Made by a program: the position numbers and the translations under genes. This document shows positions 36,127 through 48,182 of a stretch of 64,000 nucleotides of DNA, piece after piece; positions within the stretch are counted from its first letter, which is position 1, and every line of letters begins with the position of its first letter. The stretch comes from Lagopus muta (lineage: Eukaryota; Chordata; Aves; Galliformes; Phasianidae), in assembly GCF_023343835.1 (NCBI RefSeq), contig NC_064437.1:12179001-12243000 (forward strand). Reading direction: 5' to 3'. The notes below the pieces were generated by a model. It was not told where the DNA came from and did not search any database. It saw nothing but the letters and a program-made list of their open reading frames with translations.

Positions 36127-37255
36127 AACAAAGAATATAATTATTCATGGAAGAAAATAATATTCCTATTATTCATTCCTTCTTGAAAAAATCTCCTTGG
36201 AACTTATCCTCATGAAGCATTATGTACTATAATAGCCACTACACACTACAAAATATGGAGGTCAAATTCATAATTTTCTGTTAAAACGTTTTTTAAACTC
36301 ATAGCAGTTTGAGTAGTGAACAAAAATCAAATAATTGTATACTTGTTAAATTTGAACAGCAATTCACCTTTAACAGCTCTTACACAATACCCAGAGAAAT
36401 TAAGTTGTACAATGAAACACAAAGCTTTCCTTAGAAACTTTTGTCTTAGCCGTACCTCTTCATTTTATTCATGCTGATCCTTTACCAACAAACAGTAGAC
36501 TCTTTGTAACTGGAACCTATGTAAAGCTTGCTTTTCTCCCTGTGGATTCACTAACTAAGCTGCTTGGAACAGCTTTGATGAAACCATCTTCTTTCACAGA
36601 ATGCAGTTCTGTCAGTGCTGATAAATTCCACAAAATGGTGTCATTTTAACAGATGTTTTCTTTGGGAATCTAAGAAGGAAACTGGTAATGCACTGGTATT
36701 TTCAGAAAAAAGCCTTTATGGAAATGGTTTTTGTTTACATGTTTTTGAAACCACAATCTTAAACAACACAAAATATTTTCATTTTGCTAAATCAAAAAAT
36801 AACTTTTGCACACACAATTAATTAAGAAATACTTCAAAGAACATTTTCAGGTTTTGTCCCAGCTTAAAACTTAAAAGTTTTTTTAAAACTTTTTAAATAT
36901 TGAAGATTTCTGTGTGTCAGAGTTTACAGCTTTATGATTAGAAACACTATTGCCATTCAGATCAGTAACAGCAGAATTGTTATACCTGAGGAAAAGCAAT
37001 TGCGATCCGCTTGAGCTTTTTGTATGCTTAAACATAATAAACATGTAGTATCCATCAAATCCATAGTCTTCAATTAAAAAAAAAAAGAAAGTAAGCATTT
37101 CTCTAGAATTTATTTATTTATTCATTTATTTAGAGCCTTTACTGCTTTTCAGTGGTATGGCCCACGGCTATGGCATCTTACCACAGGCACTTCCCAGTGC
37201 TATTAGTCAAACAGTGCAATTTTAATCTATGTACAAAAGTAAAAGTATTGAGTTT
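36127..37255. other. AT-rich noncoding stretch
   Basis: Nothing gene-like. A TTTA-type run lies at 37110-37132. Confidence 0.65.
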
Positions 37256-37328
37256 TTGGTTTGTTTGTTTCTTTGAGGGGTTTGAGTGTGTGTGTGTGGG
37301 GGGGGGTTGTTTGTTTGTTTGTTTGTTA
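37256..37328. repeat. Compound TTTG / TG / G-run microsatellite
   Basis: TTTG units, a short unique break, five TG units, then G8, then TTTG units again. The G8 and TG parts make it likely to be length-variable. Confidence 0.85.
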
Positions 37329-37440
37329 AATAAGGCAGGTGGTAAAGACCGAGCAATAACTGATTAATAAGTTTGTTCAAGCAAGCCTTCATTCAGCCAT
37401 CAGGAATAAGTGCTCTGTCTGTTTGATAAATATCCATGCT

Positions 37441-37498
37441 AAACACAATGTCCTATGTAAACACAATGTCCTGTATGAACACAATGTCCTATATGAAA
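37441..37498. repeat. Three tandem copies of an 18-19 base unit
   Basis: aaacacaatgtcctatgt, aaacacaatgtcctgtatg and aacacaatgtcctatatg stand head to tail. The shared core is aacacaatgtcct. Differences lie only at the unit ends, so the expansion is fairly recent. Confidence 0.88.
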
Positions 37499-40387
37499 TA
37501 CTAATTGTTTTAATGGGCAATTCTTCATAATCTTTAACAGGTATCAATTGATCTCCAGAACTCAGATGTCAAAGCGTTGTCCAAGTATTGCTAAGAATCC
37601 AACTTTAAGCACACCACAGTTCAAAAGAAGAAAATTTCTAATTTACTCCAGGGATAGAATTTATTAGGCATAGCAGTGAGGACTCTAGAAACACCAGCAA
37701 GTCAAGAATATTATTTTTCTATAAAGCAGATAATATAGTAATCAATCTAGGCAGCCACTGTATGTCTTCCAACACTTGGGATTTTAATAAAAGTAATCAT
37801 CAGGATTTAGACTTTCAGACCTTTACATCTTGGACCATTAAAAACAATGATACATGATTTTAATCTGTTTGGTGTAAACTGATTGATTTCTTGCTTGTAA
37901 ATTTCAGAGTCTTCAGATAGATCAATTTTCACATTTACCATATACAATTATTTTCTGTTTCCCTCTTTTTTAAAAAGCATGGATCATTTGGATCTCCCTT
38001 TTTTTAACTGACAATTTTCTGGCAGCTCATAGGAACAAAAAATAAAGCCTGAAGAAAAATTGAGGCATTTTCTATTAAGGGTTTAGCACAAGTGTATATG
38101 TCCTCTGAGTGCAAAGGGTTATGCATGCCTCCTTTATCAGGTGGTGCGTTAACAACCCTGTGTTTTATGCATTATATTCATAATGTTCCATGTGATTACA
38201 AACCTGAGAATAGATAGCTAACTGAAGTTTGCCCAAAAACGAAGAGAAAGGCATATGCTCCTGAGCAAAAGGACTCAGACCCATACCTTTTGTGAGATGT
38301 GGGGAAGTCATTCTTCTGAAAACTGAGTAGTCGGCAGGTCTAATGTGATAATGAAGCTCACAATTCTAGCAAGTTTCCTTAGAATTGTAATTCAGAAACG
38401 TGAGCTGTGAAAAAAGGGCAATCTGTGCCAGATACTGATTAAATTTAAGTCATCTATCCAAAGCAGTCCCTAGTTGCTTGTAAAATGCTCCATGTAATTA
38501 CAGTAACTACACATTTTAAAGCAATTTACACATTAGCCTTTATCTTGGGTCTCTATTTGTGGGTGCATTTCTTCTTTGGAATCAATATCCTTAAAATATA
38601 TGTTAAAAACTATATGAATTTGTAGCCATATAGACCCTAAAAAATTCCATCTCTACTATTATCCTCGTGAATTCCTCCTGCCTTTTGGAGAAGCTTAGCT
38701 ATAATCAAATATCACACTCTGGATGTTTAGCTAGCATTGTTCAGTGACCCCAGCGGTATTTCACAACCATATTTAAAACTGTTAAGGAGTTAGGAGTTGA
38801 TGTAAAATCAAACCAAGATATATTAAAATGCCACTAGGATAAAATAATATTAAGGGCTAAACTTTGTCCTTTGTATGTTACACAGGTGCAAATGTCAAAC
38901 CTGGCAAATCCTTTCAAAACTTTGTGAAGCATAATCTTTCAAATCTTTTCTAGTCTAGATTTTCCTAGTGCAGGAGTCATACATGTAGTTACAGGATGAA
39001 CAATGGCCAGATAAAAGAGGTCTGGCTCATTGTAGTGATATTCTAGTTTTAAACAAGTGTCTGCAAAGTTTTCAGGGAAACTGAACATGCTATTTCATTA
39101 AAGTTTTACTGGCTAAAAACAGAATAATTGTAAGGAATGAATCAAACTCCTTATATTCAGTAAAACTGTTCCCATTAGAGTCGCACAGTGCAGCTGCAGG
39201 TAGCTTTAAGCATTTTTGTTGTTTTATTCTGTTTGTTCAAGGTGCTTTTCTTTATTGCCACACAGTAAAGCTCCCTGGTTATTCTTCATCTCATTCTTAC
39301 CAAGGCTATTATGCTAACTGGGGCTAATAATATGAAGCATATTCGTGTTTGTTTAGGAAAACAAGGGTTACTAATGATAATCCAAAAAGTTGTTCTACAA
39401 AGGATTATCAGAGATGCTGTTTTCCAAAACAGTCACATATCAGAAAAAGGGAAAAGAACTTGTAACTCTTGTGATTGATCCTCTGTCAAGTCATGATGGC
39501 TGTCACCAGTAGTTATATACATTAGTTAGTTTCTTCAACAAAGCAGTAAGCATTGATGCATTTTAAGCTAAATAACTTAGGCTTCCACTATAATATTCCC
39601 TTTCTTATCTCTCTCATTTACTTCATTCTCTAACATTAAAAGAGACAAATTTGCAACTGAAAAGAGCAAATGGCATATACAATATCCTCATGAAGTGCAT
39701 ATTACTGTACTTTAATATTAGTGCCCCTTACATATTGCCATTAGATTTATTATTCTTAGCTATTGTTTCTGGCTAAGAATCTGGTTCTGCATACTCTGCT
39801 TTGTGACGAAGAAGAACACATGTAACATCAAATATTTTTTTTACATTGGAGTCTCAGGAATTTTCATAACTAGGTTTATAAACCCTGAAATCCCAAGCAC
39901 TTATTTCACTTGACCTGTGTGAGGTAAGAAATGAATCAACTTTTAAACATTACATATAGACAAAACTGTATATTTAAGAAATCATGAAATCACGAAAAAG
40001 AGGATGATTTTTAAACAGATTTTAAATGAAATGCTTGACTATGAGTCTGTTTGAAGAATTTGAATCCTCTCTGGCACCATCAGTCATCATCTGTTCAGCA
40101 GTCTGTGGTCAAGGATGGTCAGGGTTCTTTGTCTTCATCTATCCAGGAAACTCCATTCCCTGTCTTTGAAAGTGTTCAGTGGATAAACTCATGCATAGCT
40201 CTTAGATATTCCATGCACCTCTCTAAAGAATGGCAGAGATAAGTTGTTGGATTTTCCAGGAATCTTTGCATGTGTAATTTATTACCAAGTAAATTATTAC
40301 CTATCATTTTTAAAGGGTTTTGTTCTTAGGTTTTTTTTTCACAGATGTTTGTCAGTTAAGCTGGTAGATGTCCTGCTTCTTATCATA
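37499..40387. other. AT-rich noncoding stretch, parts may be conserved
   Basis: No gene. Two stretches, about 38080-38210 and 39170-39350, have complex text with TAAT and ATGCAT-type words and no repeat signature; they could be conserved noncoding DNA but I cannot show it. Confidence 0.5.
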
Positions 40388-40437
40388 TTAAGTTACATAA
40401 AGGTAAATTAAGGTACATTAAGGTACATTAAGGTAAA
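40388..40437. repeat. Five tandem copies of a 10-base unit
   Basis: ttaaggtaca-type units repeat five times without a gap: ttaagttaca, taaaggtaaa, ttaaggtaca twice, then ttaaggtaaa. Ten bases is close to one helical turn. Confidence 0.88.
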
Positions 40438-43400
40438 TAAAATTTGAGGCAAATATTCACTTTTTGTCACTGAATTAACAGTTTGTCCATGATCAACTGG
40501 CTGTCAGCTATCTGTTGACTTTTGCTACAGATTCTTCACTGAGTGCCTATCTTTATAAAATCCTCTCAAGTAGCCTCAAGCTACATTTTAGTTTGACTTG
40601 CATAAAAGGTAGTGCTCGACCTGCTTTGACTTTGTGGAAAAGCATTCCTGACCAAGCAGTGGAAAGTGGCTCTTCCCACAGTGGTCTGTTACCTCCTTTT
40701 GCCAGAAGTTTCCATCCTCCCATCTCTGCTTATGGAGGAGTTTATGGTACACATTTTTTTGCATTGCGAACAAAATGATCTGGGAAAGCCTAATGGAATG
40801 TCAAAGGTGACTATGAGCTAACTCAGCTCATTTGATTTGAAATGAGTTGAAAACTCAATGAGTTGAAATACTCCAATGACCTCCTTCCTTTGTCAGAGCT
40901 GTGGTATAGTAGCCTCATGTGATGGAAAACAGCACCAACCAATTCACAGAGATCTTGAAGACTTTTATCTGTATCCTGTAAAGCAAGTTCATAAGTCACA
41001 TTACCTTCTCTACAGCCTTTACAGAAAAACCTATATCAACTGTAAATGAGGAGCTGACTTTTAAGGGAAGCCAAGCAACCACCAATGAATTACAAGTAGG
41101 CAATGTAGGGTTTTTTTGAAGCTGTAACCATAGCCTCTATTGGTCATTTCAATTACTGAATGTCTAGGGGCAAAATGTCCAGGCCAAATTTAGCAAAGTC
41201 TCTAACAGCAGTAGTAAAATGCTGTCTCTGGCAAATTCTCTCTTCTCCAGACTGGTTCATTTTTAAAAATTACTGTCTAGGTGGTAGACTCTTCTGTTAT
41301 CTTTAACAAAGAGACTTCTGGAAGTGAAAGTCCCTTTCAAATAACTATTATGACTCCCAGTTTTTAACCCATCTTCCTCCATATAAATAACATGTGGAAA
41401 GCTAAAGCACCTAAAATGCCTATAGAAATACTACAAAACAATCTCAGGCAACTGATGCCTCCATTATTTAATGCATTAGTAAGTCAGCTGATTCATCTCT
41501 GCTACTCTTTTGTCCTCTAATATGTTTGAATCAGGAATTGTTAAAGTTCTCATTAGGTTTGTTGTGGGGTTTCATAATGAATTCTTTTTTGCAAGCTGGA
41601 GACTCTTTTGATTTTTGCTTGCATATTCATAGAAGAACTATGTCATAAACAAAGTCTAAATCTGGTACTCCTCTCTTGCTAAGCCACTCTAAGACTGGGT
41701 TGTATCCTTCTACGCTTTGCCCCATAAAGAAAACAATGTCAGTGCCAAGTATGGAAGGTGAAGAAAGTTGCTATTTAAAGAACAATTTTCTGGCACATGC
41801 AGCAGCATTGGAGATACACGATAAACAAAAAGATTTTACTTTTCTTCCATAGTGCAAAATTCTGCCTTTGACTATCCCCAAAGAAATGACAATATACTGC
41901 TCTGTGCAAGATGTTCAGTACAAGCCAGCTAAACAGTAGAAAAATAGCTCTATTTACATATATAAATAAGATATGCGTGTATTTTCAGTCTTTTTTTAAG
42001 TCCACTCTCTGTCTCTAACACAAATACCCACATGAATCAATGAGATTTATCCTGTCAACATGAAAAGACAAGCATCTATTGATAGATAATACACATGAAT
42101 ACACTGGTCAAGGAAAAGAATCAGGCTTACCTGATTTGTTTCATTCAGTGGCAAGTGTATTTGCTTAGTACAGCAAAAAAATTCTGTGTCTCCTAATGAT
42201 GTGGAACTGCATTCTTTATCTCCCCTGTTGCTAGCTTGCTTTTAAGGCAGAACTGGAGATATCTATCACAGCTAAATAGGTATTTTGTAAATTGTACTTA
42301 AATGTCTTTAAGAAAACTTCCAAGCCCCGTGTTGTATAACTATTGCCTGAGATATTATCTAGCTTGGCTGGAAAAACAACTTAATGCTACATTCTTCTAC
42401 CAATCAGCAAAACAGAATTTTGTTTTTAAGCTATTCTCAGATAACAGGCCAGTATTAAAGCTAGAATTTTGACTTCCATTTGTCATTTGCTTTTACACTA
42501 CATGGGCCTTTGTAGGGTACTCACAGAAATGTCAACAATAATGCACAAAATCACTATCTTGTGACATAATTGATTAGCTGATCAGAGTTTCCTATTCTAT
42601 TTCTTTAATATATTTTTTCTAAGAATAATGGTTATATTTATGGAAATATAATAATTTTCCATGCTAAAGTAAAATGATATTTGACATTAACAAAAGGTCA
42701 GGTGTCATACTGTAAACCACAATGAGTATTGCTTGTAAAGATTATTGAATTAAATGGTACATATATTTGACAAAGTATAGAATTCAAATAACTGCCGAAG
42801 TAGCAGTGCCCTTTTATGTGCCATGGATTTATTGACATTTGCTAACTGTAAAAATGTAAAACAGTTTGCACATAATAGGCATTATCTCTTTTTTTTTTTT
42901 TTTTTTAAAGTCTAACTGAGGAACACATCTTTTTTCATTCCTTCTCCTTTTGCACACACATTTAGACAGATATCTGTTTGTACACTCAACTATCTTGGCG
43001 GCTCTTGCAGACAAATATGTTCACTTTTTGAAGAGATTTTCACACTATGCATAGTTTAAAATGCACTTTGCAGATTTGATCCAAGGCCTTTCAGAGCAAC
43101 AAGGTAACATGAGTGTGAGGATAGCATCATAGCTTCTCTATGGTATTTGCTTACACCACAGATCTATCAAAGTTCAGTTTGACTGACTGTTCTTAACTGA
43201 AGTGCCAGACATTTTAAGGGTCAGAAGCATTGTCAGAATTATGCCAGAGCTTGTCTGGATGAAACACCAGTTCTTCAAGAATTGCCAGTGTGTCATTTCA
43301 GTTCTCAGAGCAGATTAGCTAAAAAGGAATTTTAGCACTGATACGATTGTAAACTACTATTGTTCAAACACAGCACCTTTTGTCTGTGCTTAGTTAATAA

Positions 43401-44179
43401 AAATAGAAAAGCTATAGAGAAGAAGGCTAGTTCTGTTGAACAAACATGTCCCGCACTACTATAAAACCCACACAGAGATGAACTATTTATTAACCAAATG
43501 AGTTGTTTCACTTTAAAGGGACATTACCACATTCACTTTAGTCTGTATTTTCAAACAACTTTCTCCACTAACATCAGATTAGTTTATTATAAAGGAAACG
43601 TTTTGTTTTGTTTTGTTTCTTTTCTTTTTTTAATTTGCAGCATATCTTGCATTATATGACCCAGCCTTGCCAAAATCTCAGACTGGTCAGTTCCATGTTT
43701 CAATGTTGAAGAGATATTTTGATCTAATAATCTATCTTTTTAATAGTTTTGTATATTAAAATGTGAATTCAACAGAAGAAAGCAGCTGACATATTTTCAT
43801 TGCTCATCATCCATTTGTCATCAGTAAGGGTGCTATTCAAGGTACATTTAAATCCTCCTTTGTTTATCCTTTCTGGACCTTTCAAGTTTCCAACTGGTGA
43901 GACCAGCTCACTAGTTCTGCTAACTCAGGGCTGTTTCTTTGCATTTCTTTCTTCAAACTCACGTCAGCTATTACACTCAAGAACTGAAGTCTTAATTATA
44001 AAGCAGCAGTTAAAATTGAAACAATATGTGTTGCTTTTCTACAGAATAAGTTTCAAAAAAACTCATAACCTGCATGCAGTGTAGTATCTAATAGGTTTAT
44101 TGTGCAGAGTACTTCAGGTTTTGATGTGGGAATTGCCATGATGGATAGATAGAAACCTCGTTTTCAATGAACAGAGGCA
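40438..44179. other. AT-rich noncoding stretch
   Basis: No gene supported. T run at 42890-42906 and TTTTG units at 43600-43632. A small gagttgaa repeat lies at 40844-40867. The frame at 40515-40778 is open on both strands by chance and has no domain. Confidence 0.65.
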
Positions 44180-44415
44180 AAAAAAATAGTCACATATAAT
44201 TCAACGTCAGCACTCAATTTTCAAACATGGGTGCTTTAACAGTACTGCCAAATCTTGCATTCGGTCTATTAAATCAGCACTTAGGCAAATAAAACAGCCA
44301 TTTGAGTGACAATTTCAACATACTAATGAGGTATTCAGATGTCAGCAATTGAAAAATACACGTTGGCTTTTTGAATTTAAGCCAAGGTTGGTTCCGGGCT
44401 ACATTAAGAAGGCTT
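44180..44415. promoter_or_regulatory. Candidate conserved noncoding element
   Basis: Complex, non-repetitive text with a caacgtcagc word (44202-44211), a TTAAAT and ACTAATGAGG homeodomain-like site (44268 and 44323) and gccaaggttggttccgg near 44381. It stands out from the A/T background only by eye, so the call is weak. Confidence 0.2.
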
Positions 44416-46750
44416 AAGACTTTATAGAAGGATCAAAACCACTTTTGAAGTTATCTCAGTTTTTCTGGGACAGAGGCATATTGGATCAGATTTCTTTGTG
44501 AAGTTTTCTCTGTTTACCTATATTCCATTGGTTTTTGATGTAAAACGTTCTTTTGTCACTTTATTTGGAGATGAAAGGTCAGCCTTATGCTTTACTTTTT
44601 TTGAAAAGAAATAATTGGAAATTTTATCTTTAATTATGACTGTAACTTATGAGAATAAACCAAAGTATGGTGCCATTCTTGTTATAAAACAGTACTAGCG
44701 TGCTGTCTACAAACCTTCATTCTTACTAGAAGCTCACAATCCTAAACTCTTTCTAAACAGATTGGAAAAATTCCTGCACTAGATCCAAGTGCAAGATAAT
44801 ACAAATAGTGCAAAACAGAAGACATGACAAAAAATTCACCAATATAATAAGCAGTATTCTTTGTGAAGCATAAGCCTTATCGTTCACAGGTTCATCAGAG
44901 CAAAGAGGTTTTAAGGAGGAATTTGAAGTGGAACAATGATGTGATATTTAACACACAAATTAGCTCTGATATTAATGGGCATGATCTCTGCCTATTCTGA
45001 TAATGTAATCTATTTTAGCTTATTTGCTAGCTCCTTGAAATTGCTAGGTACCCATTTACTGGATTAATTAATTAAACATATTTAAATTATGCATTAGTCA
45101 TGGCTTTAGAAAGTTAGAGTAAATAACATAGGCTTTATTAATTTTCCCTCTCCTGTAATTCTCCTATTCCCACTCTCTAATTTTCATTAATTTTACTTTT
45201 TTTTTCTTCCTTCTAATTTTTTGTTAATTTTTAAAAAATACTATGGTTGTGTCACCACTGGCTGAGAAAGGAGCAAGTGTCCTGTCTCTGGAGCGACACC
45301 AGAACCGATCCATGGAACAACTGAGCACAGGGTTGCCCTTAGGGATGGAGTACACCCAGTTTTCCCTATGGCAAGTTGTCAAAGTTGGAGGCTTAATTAA
45401 AGCAAATTTTTCTAATGCAAAATATTTTCCACCACTTTTATATCTTCTGAATTGTTCTGCGTTCATACAGGAGACAGAGAAATGTAAATGTCAAACATTC
45501 ACTTCTGTTTAAATGGGCTCATTATACCACAACATGTTGAGATTTTTTTCCCTACCGGCCGGTTCTTTTCACTGTCGTATCCTGTAAGCACTTTCCTTGC
45601 ACCTGCCTGAGGAAACTAATCCTCTATTAAAACATGTTCAAACTGAGTGAAGGCAGAAATAGCAGTCATTTCACTCAAAGAAAATGAATCAAAACCTTGT
45701 AAAAATAAATAAATCAGAGTAGCTTTGGTGAAGACATTTGGCTGTTTGGTCTGTACTTGGAGCTTTGTTACCTCACTATTTTCCATCTGGAGAGCAGGCT
45801 TTGCCCTTAGGGCATGGGCTTATTTTGAACACAGTGTGAAGAAAACTCCCCAGATGTAGGTTCTCAGCAGTGTCATGGGCATGCATGCCATACAGATATC
45901 ACCAGTCTGGGGCACAATCTTTCTTCACAAGTGATCACCCCAGAGACTCACCATAGTCTCATTTTCTTCTCCAGGAACATGGTTATTGACTTAGATGGGA
46001 CCATAATTATGAATACTAATATGAATCATGTCTGCTAACTCTTCCTACTTTGGTTCACTGTTAGTCTCCACAGGGAGCTGTGGGAACATTGCAGAGGAAA
46101 GCGATGTCACTGACCAGTCTGTTGAGGAAAGAATCTGCCTTTACCAGATAACAAAGAACTACAGTCTGACAGGGTAAAGGAAGAGGGAAAATCTGTTCTG
46201 ACATGGTAGATCAGCAGGCTAAATTCTGTGTGCCTGAACTGCACAATCTAAGAGCACAGATCCCATGGAGCAGCCTTCATCAGTATAAAGTATTGGACTA
46301 AGAGCAGTGTACAATGACCATGTTAAACTAGAAAAGTACACATTGCAACCGCTGCATATGAAGCCATGTAGGTAATTTATGATACAAGATCAAAATTCTC
46401 TTAAACCAAACCCACATATGCTAATGACACTGGTATAAAATCATGGATAAACACTGAAATGTTTAATCTGAAGGCAGTAAAATTATATGAATAAATGTGT
46501 CTGTTCATTCTAGTTGCAATCAATTTTCAACTTTTTTTTTTTTAATATCTTTCTAAGGTGGAGCTATGGATGGATTCTGTTGACATCTGATATCAGTATA
46601 TGTTTTATAAACAAAAAAGTCACTGGAAAATTCAATGCTGACAATGTTCTCTCCTATTTGTATAGCTTTTGTTCTTATTCAGTTGGCAACATCATCTCAA
46701 GAGATGTTTCATATTTCATGTTTGACTAAGAAATTTGAAATCCCTCTATC
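44416..46750. other. AT-rich noncoding stretch
   Basis: No gene supported. 45060-45240 is unusually rich in TTAATTAATTAA and ATTTTCATTAATTTT-like words (homeodomain cores or plain AT-richness). Frames on both strands at 45224-45512 overlap each other and look like chance. Confidence 0.6.
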
Positions 46751-46822
46751 ACAGAACTGATTGAAGAATTGTAGGGATTGGAAGGGATCTCTAGAGATCA
46801 TCAAGTCCAGCTTCCAACGTAT
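46751..46822 (-). mobile_element. CR1 LINE terminal scrap, minus strand
   Basis: gaattgtagggattggaagg followed by gatctctagagatcatcaag and tccagcttccaac is the reversed CR1 end of the subfamily with a gtaggggttggaagggacct word. Only about 70 bases remain. Confidence 0.82.
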
Positions 46823-47438
46823 ACATCACATTACAAGCATATCCACCACAAAACTGCACACTGGAGTGAATATGTGATATGTTATTTTATATTGGTCTTA
46901 ACTACCTCGATATACACAACCTGATATGTGCTGAAAAGATTCCTTTCATAATGCTTCCAAAATACAATTAGTGCTAGCACATTTCTGAAGTAGTGATCGT
47001 ATGGAGCAGTTGGGAACTGATTGTGATTTTGATTATAGATTCCCACAAATGAGTAAAAATGATAAGAACCCGTTTATATTGCTTCACAAGTTTAAATAGA
47101 CAAAGAAATTGTACCATACCAGTCATTTCACATTTTGAGCAGATGAGTATTGGTATGGCAGACTTTTCCTCTTTTCCTATTAGCGTGTGTTTGGGCATCT
47201 GAACTTTGTTCCGATACAGAACAGCATAAAAAATGATACTCCAGCAATGAGAAGAAAATGGCAAGTTCAACAGACTGCTAAATCATAAGGCCTGCAGAGG
47301 TTCAAGAGGGATAGCTTATATACCAACTTGTGCTAATGGCTATACTTTAAGACAAACAGTCTCTAGCATTTAGAGACTATTTTGAGATCTCATGCCTACA
47401 CAGTAGTATAATTCAAACTATGAAGCACTATTGTACTA
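46823..47438. other. AT-rich noncoding stretch
   Basis: Nothing recognised. The minus-strand frame at 46974-47270 has no domain. Confidence 0.6.
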
Positions 47439-47484
47439 GTAGAGGAAAACATTACATATCTGTAGAGGAAAACATTACATATCT
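47439..47484. repeat. Exact tandem duplication of a 23-base unit
   Basis: Two identical 23-base copies, 47439-47461 and 47462-47484, of gtagaggaaaacattacata plus tct. Perfect identity in a region of otherwise old DNA points to a recent event. Confidence 0.92.
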
Positions 47485-47530
47485 GTAACAGAAGAAGTTT
47501 TTAAGATCTTGGAAAAAATGCATTACTAAC

Positions 47531-47810
47531 TGTATGGGAACTATTAGGCCGCAGCTTGACTCAGTAATTAAGCACCTGGTGATAGTCAGCCCCGGGAGCA
47601 CAGGTGGAAGCAATTCACCTGTGCTACCAGAAGGGGTACGTCCTGGCTCCACCTCTCCCTAAGCTTGTTTAAGGGCTGGGAGCTGTAAGGGAAGTATCTC
47701 TACTTGGTGGTTGCCTGCTTTGGAGTGGTTGGTAAACCCTAATTCTTGGAAAGGGGTAAGCGATTCTTTATTACTGGATTGTGACTGCTACCTTTCTGCC
47801 TATCCTTACA
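47531..47810 (+). mobile_element. LTR-like or other unassigned repeat island
   Basis: About 280 bases distinctly richer in G and C than both flanks. It begins with TG and ends with CA at these limits, has a gtttaag TATA-like word at 47668 and an attaaa polyadenylation-like word just after the end (47811). GC-rich first half and T/G-rich second half resemble a solo long terminal repeat of an avian endogenous retroelement. I see no target-site duplication at the chosen limits and no retroviral genes nearby, so limits and class are uncertain. Confidence 0.32.
47597..47625. other. Perfect 10-bp inverted repeat, 9-base loop
   Basis: agcacaggtg (47597-47606) and cacctgtgct (47616-47625) are exact reverse complements. 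Each arm holds a CACCTG E-box, and a further cacctgg lies at 47573. E-boxes of this form are bound by ZEB, SNAI and E-protein families. Confidence 0.7.
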
Positions 47811-48033
47811 TTAAAATTGATGAGTTGTTATTGTTTTATGGTGTTTTTTCACAAAATTAAATATTTATTTCAAATGCCACATTTATACAAAGAACATACA
47901 CACATAAGTAATTTAACTTGAAGGTTTCGGAAAGTATATCTGGGTACAGTATTTGTGACAACTTAGCAAATTACTTTAACTAAAAATGTTCTAGTTGTTT
48001 TCTATGGCTCTTACTTAAAACATTCTCCATTAT

Positions 48034-48055
48034 TTTGTTGTTGTTGTTGTTGTTT
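48034..48055. repeat. (TTG)n microsatellite
   Basis: Six to seven TTG/GTT units, then T-rich. Confidence 0.88.
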
Positions 48056-48127
48056 TTTAATCTATTTAAATGCTATGCTATTCATTCTTGAATCCCTACA
48101 CTCCATGAAATCTCAACACAATAATCT

Positions 48128-48182
48128 AGTTTGTGATGAAATTCCACTGACTTCAGTAGAGCTAACCCTGAGGTGAATAAAA
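48128..48182. repeat. Ancient amniote repeat scrap
   Basis: attccactgacttcagtaga followed by gctaaccctgaggtgaataa resembles the old repeat word ccactgacttcagtggagcta with a trailing ggatgaat. Short and diverged. Confidence 0.35.
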
